Shown: piece by piece, positions 1 through 8,411 of the stretch
Position numbering within the stretch: the first letter of the stretch is position 1
Layout: each line of letters starts with the position of its first letter
NCBI GenBank assembly: GCA_036644375.1
Contig: JAVXQD010000005.1
Coordinates: 18,019 to 82,018 of the forward strand
Direction: 5' to 3'
Length of the DNA stretch: 64,000 nt
Source: CALWZE01 sp036644375
GTDB taxonomy: Bacteria > Bacillota > Clostridia > Oscillospirales > Ruminococcaceae
Translations under genes and position numbers: made by a program
The notes under the pieces: model-generated
The model's database searches: none
What the model saw: only the letters and a program-made list of their open reading frames with translations
Told to the model about the DNA's origin: nothing

Positions 1-376
1 CGCTGTACACTGCGGCATTGACCCCTATAACGGTAAAAATCCCAAGCCCGATTGAGTCCATAATGCTCAGCAGCTTTGCATAAAATCCTTTGTTGACCTT
101 ATCCAGCGCGTCCGCATTGAAATAGCACAGGCAGAATATCGAAAATGAGGTGACCGCGGCGACAATGACATAAACAGGCTTGTGAAACAGAGCCGGCGGA
201 ATCGCGCCGAGAGTTATATCACGAATCATACCTCCGCCGACCGCCGTTATGACCCCCAATACTATTGTGCCGAACACATCCAATTTTCTCTGAATAGCAA
301 CCACACTGCCCGAAAAAGCAAATGCAAACGTGCCGATCAGCTCCGCTGTTAAAAGCACGGTCTGTGTAAAATCCAT
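1..376 (-). CDS. TRIC/UPF0126 family membrane channel protein, 3' end cut by window edge
   Basis: Only the first 125 codons lie in the window; the C-terminus is missing. The predicted protein begins MDFTQTVLL and has closely spaced hydrophobic helices with the Gly-rich GGGMIRD motif typical of the bacterial UPF0126/TRIC (trimeric intracellular cation channel-like) family, such as YicG/YvgT. Family members are inner-membrane proteins, and some act as monovalent cation channels. The gene is divergent from the T-box-controlled transporter operon and shares the roughly 500-bp gap with it. The ATG at 374-376 opens the frame, and no strong Shine-Dalgarno is visible before it. Family assignment is good; the ion transported is not knowable from sequence. 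Confidence 0.8.
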   Translation of the reverse strand, partial: MDFTQTVLLTAELIGTFAFAFSGSVVAIQRKLDVFGTIVLGVITAVGGGMIRDITLGAIPPALFHKPVYVIVAAVTSFSIFCLCYFNADALDKVNKGFYAKLLSIMDSIGLGIFTVIGVNAAVYS

Positions 377-483
377 AGCCTTGTACCCCGACGCAAACAA
401 TTTTTCTTTTGGAATTCGTTGTGTATTATTATAGCTTATATCCTTCAATTTGTGACGCATGTGCAAATATTTTTTTCAAGGTG

Positions 484-512
484 TTGACATTGCTGCTTTT
501 ACGCGCTAAAAT
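484..512 (+). promoter_or_regulatory. Sigma-A-type promoter of the T-box/transporter operon
   Basis: TTGACA at 484-489 and TAAAAT at 507-512 are separated by exactly 17 bases, close to the housekeeping consensus. Transcription would begin near 519, just before the T-box leader. Confidence 0.8.
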
Positions 513-529
513 ACAGTCAATAAATAAAC

Positions 530-815
530 CGACGACCGAGAATAGTAGTTATTGATTCAGCTTATCAAAGAGAGCCGCAGGCGGTGTGATTGCGGTATTG
601 GCGACAATGACGAATGGACTTGCGAGGGCTAACCGAACAGAGCATGGCGCTTTAAGTAGGCAGGACGGGTTCTCCACCCGTTATCAGCGGAGAGTGTATG
701 CTTGTACACGGCAAAAGTGGGCGTGTTTTCACGTCAATATGGGTGGCACCGCAGGAGTATTTAAAAGCTCTTGTCCCTGTTTTTTTAAAAGCAGAGACAA
801 GGGCTTTTTATTTTG
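530..815 (+). promoter_or_regulatory. T-box leader, tryptophan specifier (UGG), with intrinsic terminator
   Basis: The leader carries the T-box landmarks in order: an AGAGAG element near 569-574, a specifier region reading GAA-TGG-A with TGG (Trp) at 615-617, the AGTAGG...GACGGG...CCCGTTA segment at 654-688, the T-box sequence GGGTGGCACCGC at 741-752, and a terminator whose arms are 766-779 and 792-805 followed by a T-run. By T-box logic, uncharged tRNA-Trp pairs with the specifier and with the T-box bulge and favours the antiterminator, so the downstream transporter is expressed during tryptophan shortage. The specifier was read by eye from its position in the Stem I loop, so the amino-acid call is an inference, though a strong one. 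Confidence 0.88.
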
Positions 816-885
816 TCTTTGCACATTGAAAAGCGTCAAATCGACAAAGCGGCGGTTTGCAACACAAAAACGGAGGAAAACTTGC

Positions 886-1896
886 ATGAAAACATCAAAA
901 AGATTCGCAGCGATCACAATCTCGCTCATCCTGTCCGCCCTTATTCTGACTGCGTGCGGCGGCTCGGCATCCGACCCTGCCGAGGGTGAAAGCAAAAGCT
1001 ACACGGTCGGGGTAATTCAATTTGCAACTCACCCCTCACTTTACAACTGCTACGAGGGCTTTGTAAAAGGACTCGCCGAAAAGGGTCTTGTCGATGGCAA
1101 AAATTTGACAATTGATTTTCAAAACGCAAACCTGGAAATGTCCAACAGTGATTTACAGGCAAAAAACATGGTAACCTCAAACTGTGACTTAATCGTCGGA
1201 ATAGCCACACCCGCCGCAATGTCGGCATATGCCGCGGCAAAAGACAGCGATATACCTGTGGTATTCACCGCCGTGTCCGACCCTGTTCACGCGGGAATAG
1301 TAAAATCGCTCGATGCTCCGGGCGGAAACTGCACCGGAAGCGCGGATATTTTGGACTTTGAGGCACAGGTTGATATGATAAAAGGATTTTTGCCGAACGC
1401 AAAGACAATCGGCGTGATATACACGACCAGCGAGGCAAACTCGGTAAGCCAGCTTGCGCGTCTCACCGAGGTGGCTGAAGCAAATGGGCTTGCCGTGGAA
1501 TCCATCGGAGTCACTAATGGCAGCGAGGTAGGTCAGGCGGCCGCCGCCCTTATTGCAAAGGGCGTGGACTGCTTTAATAACCTGACCGATAACAACATGG
1601 TTGATAACCTGACCACCGTGCTTCACAAAACCGACGAAGCGGGAATTCCCGTTTTCGGCTCGGAAATCGAGCAGGTCAAAAACGGCTGCCTCGCATCACA
1701 GAGCATTGACTATGTCGAGCTCGGGCGCGTCACCGGAGTCATTGCTGCGGACATCATTCTCGGAACCTCAACGCCCGCAACGACTCCGGTTGCTATCGAA
1801 TCGGTGTGCTTCCCTGTTTACAACTCGGCGGTTGCCGAAAAACTGAATCTCACACTGCCGTCGGAATTCAGCGATATCATGGACACCGCAAAATAG
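886..1896 (+). CDS. trpX: ABC transporter substrate-binding lipoprotein (TrpX-like, ABC_sub_bind family)
   Basis: This is a 336-aa extracytoplasmic solute-binding protein of the PF04392-type family. The signal sequence has a basic start, a hydrophobic stretch and a lipobox ending LTAC, so Cys24 is the likely lipidated residue. Two periplasmic-binding lobes follow. The ATG at 886 is chosen because GGAGG lies at 872-876; the longer in-frame opening upstream runs through the T-box leader and is not coding. It is first in an operon with the permease (from 2020) and ATPase (from 2909). The Trp T-box upstream predicts tryptophan, or a precursor, as ligand, matching the described trpXYZ systems of Firmicutes. 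The substrate is inferred from regulation, not from binding residues. Confidence 0.87.
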   Translation: MKTSKRFAAITISLILSALILTACGGSASDPAEGESKSYTVGVIQFATHPSLYNCYEGFVKGLAEKGLVDGKNLTIDFQNANLEMSNSDLQAKNMVTSNCDLIVGIATPAAMSAYAAAKDSDIPVVFTAVSDPVHAGIVKSLDAPGGNCTGSADILDFEAQVDMIKGFLPNAKTIGVIYTTSEANSVSQLARLTEVAEANGLAVESIGVTNGSEVGQAAAALIAKGVDCFNNLTDNNMVDNLTTVLHKTDEAGIPVFGSEIEQVKNGCLASQSIDYVELGRVTGVIAADIILGTSTPATTPVAIESVCFPVYNSAVAEKLNLTLPSEFSDIMDTAK

Positions 1897-2019
1897 CGCC
1901 TGCCGAATATTCACTCGAAACGCGCATTGGCACAGGGCTGCTGCATTCGGCGTGCATGTATTGCCGCATCAGCCGCGATGCGCGGCACAAAAATAACTCA
2001 AAGCATCGGAGAACCGAAT

Positions 2020-2919
2020 ATGACTGTGTTTTTGGGACTGCTGAAAAACGTCCTTGAAGAGGGGTTTATATATGGCATTCTCGCCCTCGGGGTATATATC
2101 ACCTATTCCATTCTCGACTTTGCCGATTTGTCGGTTGACGGGACATTTCCGCTCGGGGCATGTGTCACGGCGGCATTGATAGCGGGGGGGTGCAACCCCG
2201 TTATCGCGTGTGTCATCGCATTCGCATTCGGCGCACTCGCGGGCTGCATTACAGGTTTTTTGCATGTAGTGCTCAAGATAAGAGAGCTGCTTTGCGGAAT
2301 CCTTGTCATGACGGGGCTTGCGTCGGTGCATCTTGCGGTTACCGGCAACAAATCTGTTTTGCCATTTTATGACATGCCCACAATATTCAACAGCGGAATT
2401 GTAAAGCTGCTGCCCGAAGCGCTGTATACCTATCGTATTTTGATAGTGGCATTTTTATGCGTGGTGTCCGTAAAAATTCTGATCGACCTGTTTCTCAAAA
2501 CAAAGGCGGGCCTTTTGCTTCGTGCCGAGGGCGATAACGCACAGCTTGTCACCTCTCTTGCGAAAAATGACGGAACCGTAAAAATTCTGGGGTTAGCGCT
2601 CGGCAACGGGCTTGCGGCGCTTGCGGGCTCGGTGCTGGCACAACAATCCGAGAGCGCCAATATCGCGAGCGGCACGGGAATGGTTGTTTTGGGTCTTGCG
2701 TCCGTCATTATCGGAGGCACGGTGTTTCGCCGATTTAAGGCTATGCGCGCGACGACGGCGGCTGTGCTCGGAGCGGTGCTTTACAAGGCATGTCTCTCGG
2801 TTGCCATGCAGCTCGGTCTGCCCACAAGCTATCTCAAGCTCTTAATGTCCATTATTCTTATTCTCGCCCTCATGAGCGGAAAATTTCTTCCGAAAAGGAG
2901 AAAGCAAAATGCAAACTGA
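2020..2919 (+). CDS. trpY: ABC transporter permease (TrpY-like, LivM/LivH-type fold)
   Basis: A 299-aa polytopic inner-membrane permease of the branched-chain amino acid/ribose type (BPD_transp_2). It has about eight to nine hydrophobic helices, an early DFADLSVDGTF segment and a Gly-rich IIGGTVF stretch near the C-terminus that is typical of the family. The ATG at 2020 is preceded by GGAGAA at 2008-2013; the longer opening from 1927 has no supporting ribosome binding site and encodes an un-membrane-like Cys/Arg-rich leader. Its 3' end overlaps the ATPase gene by 11 bases, indicating translational coupling. With the lipoprotein and ATPase it forms the tryptophan importer predicted from the T-box. 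Confidence 0.87.
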   Translation: MTVFLGLLKNVLEEGFIYGILALGVYITYSILDFADLSVDGTFPLGACVTAALIAGGCNPVIACVIAFAFGALAGCITGFLHVVLKIRELLCGILVMTGLASVHLAVTGNKSVLPFYDMPTIFNSGIVKLLPEALYTYRILIVAFLCVVSVKILIDLFLKTKAGLLLRAEGDNAQLVTSLAKNDGTVKILGLALGNGLAALAGSVLAQQSESANIASGTGMVVLGLASVIIGGTVFRRFKAMRATTAAVLGAVLYKACLSVAMQLGLPTSYLKLLMSIILILALMSGKFLPKRRKQNAN

Positions 2920-3706
2920 CAACAGCAGCTCCTTTTTGAAATTCGAGAGCATCTCCAAAACCTTCAACCGAGACAGCGTCAATGAGGCAAAGGTGTTCGA
3001 CAACTTCAGTCTCACAATAAGGAAGCACGAATTTGTCTCGATAGTCGGCAGCAACGGCTCGGGAAAAACCACAATTCTCAATCTGCTGTGCGGGAGTTTC
3101 CCGCTTGACGGCGGAAAAATAGTACTTGACGGCAACGATATAACCGCGCTCAAGGAATATCAGCGAGCCGCCTTTATCGGGCGCGTATTTCAGGCGCCCG
3201 ATAAAGGCACCTGCCCCTCGCTGACCATTCTCGAAAACATGTCGCTCGCCGACAACAAAAGCAAGCGGTTCGGACTCACCATGTCGGTTGACCGAAAGCG
3301 CTCGGACTACTATAGGCAAAAGCTCGAGCTGCTTCATCTGGGACTCGAAAACCGCATTGAACAGCCTGTCGGAACCCTTTCGGGCGGTCAGCGTCAGGCG
3401 CTTGCACTGCTTATGTGCACAATGACCCCGATTGAACTGCTTGTTCTCGACGAGCACACTGCCGCGCTTGACCCCGCTTCGAGCGAAAATGTAATGCAGC
3501 TCACCGAAGCCCTTGTATCCGAGAGCAAAATCACCACTCTCATGGTCACGCACAATCTGCGCCATGCCGTCGAGCATGGGAACCGCCTTGTCATGATGCA
3601 CGCGGGAACTGCGGTCGTGGATTTTGACGGTGAAAAAAAGCAGAGCACCAAGGTATCCGATCTGTTAAAGGTATTCAACGAAATCAGTGTGGAGTGCGGA
3701 AACTGA
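2909..3706 (+). CDS. trpZ: ABC transporter ATP-binding protein (TrpZ-like)
   Basis: A 265-aa single-domain ABC ATPase. Visible motifs are Walker A GSNGSGKT (about residues 47-54), the signature LSGGQ, Walker B LLVLDEH and the switch histidine in VTHNL. It is closest in type to the ATPases that accompany ABC_sub_bind lipoproteins. It overlaps the permease gene by 11 bases and has an AAGGAG-like site inside the permease end. The catalytic glutamate (DEH) is present, so it should be active. It would energise uptake through the permease encoded from 2020. The gene is followed by about 250 bp without a gene, then a bidirectional terminator. Confidence 0.9.
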   Translation: MQTDNSSSFLKFESISKTFNRDSVNEAKVFDNFSLTIRKHEFVSIVGSNGSGKTTILNLLCGSFPLDGGKIVLDGNDITALKEYQRAAFIGRVFQAPDKGTCPSLTILENMSLADNKSKRFGLTMSVDRKRSDYYRQKLELLHLGLENRIEQPVGTLSGGQRQALALLMCTMTPIELLVLDEHTAALDPASSENVMQLTEALVSESKITTLMVTHNLRHAVEHGNRLVMMHAGTAVVDFDGEKKQSTKVSDLLKVFNEISVECGN

Positions 3707-3954
3707 TACAGCCCGACAGTACTTGAGCCGGTCTGCATTTAAAACTGCATTGATATCCTTTTAATTTCTCGTGCTTTCGCAATACTCTGTACAAAATCGC
3801 CGCGCACGAATAGTCTGAGCCCGATTTGTTTTTCGCAAAGCGGCTGTATTTTGTGCTTATTTATAAATTTTGATATATGCAGCAAGCAGCTCCGAATGTT
3901 GAAAAATACAGAGCATATTCAATTTTGATTATGCGGCAAACACCAATTTGATAT

Positions 3955-4015
3955 AATAAAAAAGATACGTTCAAGTGCGGAGCGAGAGCAAGCCACCGAA
4001 CGTATCTTTTTTATT
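3955..4015. terminator. Bidirectional terminator, 18-bp perfect inverted repeat
   Basis: Arms 3955-3972 and 3998-4015 are perfect inverted repeats with A/T runs on both sides, so the hairpin can stop the plus-strand ABC operon and the minus-strand aldolase gene. The right arm overlaps the stop codon of the aldolase gene (4014-4016). The 3707-3954 stretch before it is AT-rich and holds nothing else I can name. Confidence 0.85.
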
Positions 4016-5066
4016 ATCGAATGTTCTCTTTTGTGAGACGCGCGAGAGTATCTGTGAATTCATCGACATTTGTCTCGTCTGTTGCCCACGAGGTCACAAG
4101 TCTGATTGCATCGTGAGTTTCATCGATATTCTGCCAGAACTCAAATCCATAATTCTCTCTCAACGCCTCTATAACACTTTTGGGCAATATCGGAAACACC
4201 TGATTTGTCGGTGAATCTGAAAAGAAGGCATAGCCCATTGCCCTTACTGCGTCGGTCAGCTTTTTAGCAAGTCTGTCCGCATGTGCGGCAAGCTCAAGAT
4301 ACAGGTCATCGCGGAACAGCTCCGCAAACTGAATTCCGAGCATTCTTCCCTTTGCCAGCATTCCGCCGCGCTGTTTGATGAAATAGCGAAAATCCTTTTC
4401 GAGAGCGGGTGAATTGAATATCAGCGCCTCGCCGAACAGCGCGCCCATTTTGGTTCCTCCGATATAAAAAACATCGGTCAGCCGAGTCAGGTCATTCCAA
4501 TTCAGGTCGTTGCTTTCGGACGCCAGCGCACACCCCAGCCGCGCTCCGTCAAGGAAGAGCGGTATTTCGTACTTTTCACAGACCTTTTTTAATTCCGTGA
4601 GCTCCGACACGGAGTATATGGTGCCAACCTCTGTCGGATTTGAGATATAGACCATTCCCGGCTGAACCGTATGCTCGGCTGAGGAGTCGGCATAATGCGC
4701 GGAAATAAGCCGATTCACCTGCTCTGCGGTGATTTTTCCGTTATCGGTCGGAATGGTGAGCACCTTGTGCCCTGTCGCCTCAACTGCGCCCGTCTCGTGA
4801 ACGTTGATGTGTCCGCTGACTGCGGATATAACGCCCTGATGCGCCCGCAGCAGCGCCGCAATCACCGTCATGTTCGTCTGCGTGCCGCCAACCAAAAAAT
4901 GAATGATGCTGTCATCGTTGTTCAGCTTCTTTTTTATTAGCTCCCTCGCCTCGGCGCAATACTCATCCATGCCATAGCCGCAGGTTTGATTTCGATTGGT
5001 TTTCACAAGTGCGTCAATAATGCGCTCGTGTGCACCCTCGCTGTAATCGTTTATAAATGTATACAT
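4014..5066 (-). CDS. Threonine aldolase family PLP enzyme (beta-eliminating lyase)
   Basis: A 350-aa fold-type I PLP enzyme of the low-specificity L-threonine aldolase family, which cleaves threonine or allo-threonine to glycine and acetaldehyde. The expected features are an N-terminal YSEGAHERI-type segment, the aspartate-containing LFLDGARLG motif and the Schiff-base lysine in GGTKMGAL. The ATG at 5066 is chosen because CAGGAG precedes it; a longer frame to 5114 begins with a Lys/Gln-rich stretch lacking such a site. It is last in the minus-strand run that includes proBA, 40 bases after the PH-domain gene. Substrate preference (L-threonine versus another beta-hydroxy amino acid) cannot be read from the sequence. 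Confidence 0.85.
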   Translation of the reverse strand: MYTFINDYSEGAHERIIDALVKTNRNQTCGYGMDEYCAEARELIKKKLNNDDSIIHFLVGGTQTNMTVIAALLRAHQGVISAVSGHINVHETGAVEATGHKVLTIPTDNGKITAEQVNRLISAHYADSSAEHTVQPGMVYISNPTEVGTIYSVSELTELKKVCEKYEIPLFLDGARLGCALASESNDLNWNDLTRLTDVFYIGGTKMGALFGEALIFNSPALEKDFRYFIKQRGGMLAKGRMLGIQFAELFRDDLYLELAAHADRLAKKLTDAVRAMGYAFFSDSPTNQVFPILPKSVIEALRENYGFEFWQNIDETHDAIRLVTSWATDETNVDEFTDTLARLTKENIR

Positions 5067-5106
5067 CCGTTTGTTTTTCTCCTGTTTTTGAGTTTTAAAG
5101 CCTTTT

Positions 5107-5529
5107 TCAGTCATCTGTCAGATTTCCGCATTTTTCCGTGATCATATCGAATACGCGATACATTTTTTCCGGTGAAATACAGACGGTTGACGGAAATCCG
5201 CTGTGCAATTTAAGCGCAATGCACGTGTGGGAAAGACCCATTAGCGTCAAATTCAAATACGAGTATGGAATACTCAGCGCGGCGATATTTTTGTATTTTA
5301 TGCTTCTGCGAAACGGGCCGAAATGGATATGCAGACTGTCATCGCGAAGCTCATACCACGTGTCAAAATATGTCCAGAGCAGGATTACATTCAGCGGAAT
5401 GAGAAAGAGCGCAGGGACGATGTCGCCGCTTTTGATTAAAGCCGATGCGGCAACCGCAAGGGAAAGCGCCCCGATAAAAACAGCGCGGAATGTGAATGGC
5501 GCCGCGACGTCCGATTTGATTTTAAGCAT
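5107..5529 (-). CDS. Small membrane protein with bacterial PH-like domain
   Basis: A 140-aa protein with two hydrophobic segments near the N-terminus (about residues 16-30 and 36-52), then a beta-rich domain containing YELRDDSLHIHFG, a pattern typical of bacterial PH (bPH) domains. Its function is unknown; such proteins are usually membrane-anchored and cytoplasm-facing. The ATG at 5529 has an AGAAAGG element upstream; the longer frame to 5691 overlaps the LUD gene end and is low in credibility. It lies between the LUD and aldolase genes in the same orientation. The 136-bp gap upstream can form a hairpin (arms 5568-5575 and 5618-5625), possibly a processing or attenuation site. Confidence 0.65.
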   Translation of the reverse strand: MLKIKSDVAAPFTFRAVFIGALSLAVAASALIKSGDIVPALFLIPLNVILLWTYFDTWYELRDDSLHIHFGPFRRSIKYKNIAALSIPYSYLNLTLMGLSHTCIALKLHSGFPSTVCISPEKMYRVFDMITEKCGNLTDD

Positions 5530-5665
5530 ATTTGCCTTTCTTTTGCGAAAACGCGATTGACGTAATGTCAACGGTTCACTTGCAATCGGAGCCGTCGGCT
5601 CAACTGCCGGCACCGGTACCGTTGAACAGCGGAAAATCAAAAACACAATAGACAAGACTCTTTGA

Positions 5666-6307
5666 TTAAAATCCGAGCTCCTCGCCGACAATTATGACCT
5701 TTATTCTGCCCGCGGGCTTGCAAAAGCGGGTTGTGACAATTTGTGCGCAGATGCAGTCGGGCGACTTGCAGTCACCGCATGCTCCCGTGAGAGTACAGGG
5801 TGTCTTTCCTCCGAATCGCTGTGCGTTTATCGGCGCTGCCTTGGTTCTGGCGCGAACCATTGCATCCTCTGCCGAACGGGCTATTTTATTCACTCCTGCG
5901 ATGATGATTACCGATTTCGGCCCGTAGCAGAGCGCCGCAACGCGGTTTGCGCTGCCATCAACATTCACCAGCTGCCCGTCCTCACTTATGGCATTGGCAC
6001 TCATGAAAAACGTATCGCACAAAAGTGCCCTGCGCTGAATTTCTATCTGCTCCTCGCGCGTCTTGCCCAGACTTCGGTCGATAAGCTTGTATCCGTCGGA
6101 GCGCAGCCGTGAAACAAGACCTATCCTGTCAAGTGTTGCGGAGCCTCCCCACGCAATCTGCATCTCCTTGTCGACAAGGCTCAATGCCTTTTCAACTGCC
6201 TGCTCGCCGCTCTCACAAAAATACGCCTCAAACTGACGGCTTTGAAGCGCCGCAACCACCTTGACTGCAAGCTTTTCGTTTCTGATTTCAATCGCTGATT
6301 TATCCAT
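5666..6307 (-). CDS. LUD domain protein (DUF162, LutC-like)
   Basis: A 213-aa stand-alone LUD-domain protein of the lactate-utilisation C family. Features include WGGSATLDRIG, an NVDGSANRVAA motif and PKSVIIIAGVNKI in the Rossmann-like core, followed by a Cys-rich tail (CTLTGACGDCKSPDCIC) that could bind iron-sulfur or zinc. Stand-alone members are common in Clostridia and their substrate is unsettled. The start at 6307 is fixed by GGAGG five bases upstream; an ATG four codons earlier overlaps that site. It follows proA by about 50 bases, so it is probably in the same transcript. No LutA or LutB partner lies nearby. Confidence 0.8.
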   Translation of the reverse strand: MDKSAIEIRNEKLAVKVVAALQSRQFEAYFCESGEQAVEKALSLVDKEMQIAWGGSATLDRIGLVSRLRSDGYKLIDRSLGKTREEQIEIQRRALLCDTFFMSANAISEDGQLVNVDGSANRVAALCYGPKSVIIIAGVNKIARSAEDAMVRARTKAAPINAQRFGGKTPCTLTGACGDCKSPDCICAQIVTTRFCKPAGRIKVIIVGEELGF

Positions 6308-6356
6308 AACTTCCTCCATTGTCGGGACACACGGTCCGCGTCGGCGTTGCCGCTCT

Positions 6357-7604
6357 TTACTGCCTGATCTGTCCGTTTCCGAAAATTTTATATTTGTATG
6401 AGGTTAGCTCATTCAGTCCGAGCGGACCTCGGGCATGAAGCTTTTGAGTCGATATGCCTATCTCCGCACCCAGCCCGAACTCGCCGCCGTCCGTAAATCG
6501 GGTTGACGCATTCACATATACCGCCGCCGCGTCAATATTATCGACAAAATATTTTGCGGTCTCCTCGTTTCGGGTCACAATCGCCTCGCTGTGTGAGGTG
6601 CCATATCTGTAAATGTGCTCGACGGCATCGCTCACGCTGTCAACTACTCTGCACGCCAGAATATAGTCGTTATACTCGCGTCCCCAATCACTGTCGGATG
6701 CCGGAATCGAGTCCTTTAGGATTGCGCTCGCGCTTTCATCCGCTCTGATTTCGACGCTATGCGCATCAAGCAGAGCTTTCACCATGGGCAGAAATTTTTG
6801 CGCAATGTCCGCGTGAACCAGAATGCATTCACACGCGTTGCAGACAGACGGGCGGGAGGTTTTTGCATTGTCGACAATTTTCGCCGCCATCTCAAGATCT
6901 GCGTCTCTGTCAATATATATGTGGCAGGTTCCCGCACCTGTTTCGATAACGGGCACGCTCGCATTTTGCACAACCGCTTTTATGAGTCCTCTGCCTCCGC
7001 GCGGAATCAGCACATCGACATATCCGTTCAGCTTCATAAGCTCATTGGCAGACTCGTGCCCCGTGTCCTCTACAAGCTGAATGCAGTCTTCGGGCAGACC
7101 CGCGCGCGCAATGGCACCACGCATGATGTCGCAGAGCGCCCTGTTGGAGTTTATGGCTTCCCTGCCTCCGCGAAGGATTACGGCATTGCCGCTTTTTAAG
7201 CAGAGCGCAGCCGAATCGACCGCGACATTGGGGCGCGCCTCAAATATGACCGCGATGACGCCAATAGGAACCGTGACCTTTTGTATTTTCAAACCGTTTT
7301 GCTTGATATCCTCGGATAAGACTCTGCCGACAGGGTCTGCCATTGCACAGAGCTGCAAAACGCCGTCGCAGATTCCATCAATGCGCGGCTCGCTCAGTGT
7401 CAGTCTGTCCGTCATCGCTTCTGAGAGACCCGCTCGCTTTCCGTCTGCGATGTCGATATCATTCGCCTGCAATATCGCCCCTGCATTTTTCTTCAGCTCC
7501 TGTGCAATAATGCAGAGCGCCCTGTTCTTCATCTCGGACGAGACTGTCGCGAGCACGCGCTTTGCCTTAACTGCCGCCTTGCCTATTTCCAAAACCGTTT
7601 TCAT
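6357..7604 (-). CDS. proA: Gamma-glutamyl phosphate reductase
   Basis: A 415-aa member of the aldehyde dehydrogenase superfamily that reduces gamma-glutamyl phosphate to glutamate semialdehyde with NADPH, the second step of proline synthesis, in the cytoplasm. Visible features are FEARPNVAVDSAALCLKSGN, LIPRGGRGL and the catalytic cysteine segment SVCNACECI. Length matches the family. The ATG directly follows the proB stop codon (TAGATG), with AGAGGTGG inside proB as ribosome binding site, so translation is coupled to glutamate 5-kinase. No truncation or missing catalytic residue was noted. Confidence 0.96.
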   Translation of the reverse strand: MKTVLEIGKAAVKAKRVLATVSSEMKNRALCIIAQELKKNAGAILQANDIDIADGKRAGLSEAMTDRLTLSEPRIDGICDGVLQLCAMADPVGRVLSEDIKQNGLKIQKVTVPIGVIAVIFEARPNVAVDSAALCLKSGNAVILRGGREAINSNRALCDIMRGAIARAGLPEDCIQLVEDTGHESANELMKLNGYVDVLIPRGGRGLIKAVVQNASVPVIETGAGTCHIYIDRDADLEMAAKIVDNAKTSRPSVCNACECILVHADIAQKFLPMVKALLDAHSVEIRADESASAILKDSIPASDSDWGREYNDYILACRVVDSVSDAVEHIYRYGTSHSEAIVTRNEETAKYFVDNIDAAAVYVNASTRFTDGGEFGLGAEIGISTQKLHARGPLGLNELTSYKYKIFGNGQIRQ

Positions 7605-8387
7605 CTATTCCACCTCTGCCTTAAACAGCGTACCCACCTGTTTGCCCTCCATCAGCTTGTAGATATTGTTGATAGGACTGCCATTGATGATTACAGTATC
7701 AATTCCCGCCGACACGGCAATCTGCGCGGCGTGCAGCTTGGTCTCCATTCCGCCGGTGCCGAACTCCGATTCGCTTCCGCCCGCCATTCTTATGATATCT
7801 CCGTCTATTTTATACACAACCGGTATCAGCTTCGCATCTGGCAGTGCGGGATTTTTGTCGTACAGTCCGTCAATATCGGTCAATATGACAAGCGCGTCCG
7901 CGCCGATAAGTTTCGCGACAATAGCCGAAAGGCTGTCGTTGTCGCCGTATACTATCTCGTCAACCGCTACGCTGTCGTTTTCGTTTATTATCGGAATTGC
8001 GCCGAATTCAAACAGCTTTTCAAACGAATTGATGAGATTGTCGTGTCTTACCTCATCTTCGACATCCTGCTTTGTAATGAGAAGCTGGCCGACAATATGT
8101 CCGTATTCCGAAAACATTTTGTCGTACATGAACATCAGCTCACACTGTCCGACAGTAGCCGCCGCCTGTTTTCCCGCGGTGTCGGTTGGGCGCGATTTAA
8201 GCCCTAACTTTCCGACCCCGACACCGATTGCTCCCGAGGTCACAAGCGCTACCTCAATTCCGGCGTTCATCAGGTCGGACAGAACACGGACAAGCTCGCC
8301 CATGTGCTTTATGTTTGTTTTCCCTGTTTTATGCGTCAGTGTCGTCGTGCCGACCTTGAACACAATTCGTTTGGCTTTGTGTATCAC
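7605..8387 (-). CDS. proB: Glutamate 5-kinase (short form without PUA domain)
   Basis: A 260-aa amino-acid kinase that phosphorylates glutamate at the gamma-carboxyl, the first and usually proline-inhibited step of proline synthesis. Motifs include FKVGTTTLT, VTSGAIGVG, NENDSVAVDEI, FGDNDSLSA-like YGDNDSLSA and GTGGMETKL. The C-terminal PUA domain of the roughly 370-aa forms (for example in E. coli) is absent, as in other short bacterial versions. The GTG start at 8387 has AAGGGA upstream. It is 24 bases downstream of the large membrane-protein gene and abuts proA. The product is unstable and is presumably channelled to ProA. Confidence 0.95.
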   Translation of the reverse strand: MIHKAKRIVFKVGTTTLTHKTGKTNIKHMGELVRVLSDLMNAGIEVALVTSGAIGVGVGKLGLKSRPTDTAGKQAAATVGQCELMFMYDKMFSEYGHIVGQLLITKQDVEDEVRHDNLINSFEKLFEFGAIPIINENDSVAVDEIVYGDNDSLSAIVAKLIGADALVILTDIDGLYDKNPALPDAKLIPVVYKIDGDIIRMAGGSESEFGTGGMETKLHAAQIAVSAGIDTVIINGSPINNIYKLMEGKQVGTLFKAEVE

Positions 8388-8411
8388 TTTATTTAATTCC
8401 CTTTACTTTTT

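Noticed and set aside
586..885. In-frame 5' extension of the substrate-binding protein gene
   Set aside because: It runs through the T-box leader and terminator; the lipoprotein signal and ribosome binding site fix the start at 886.
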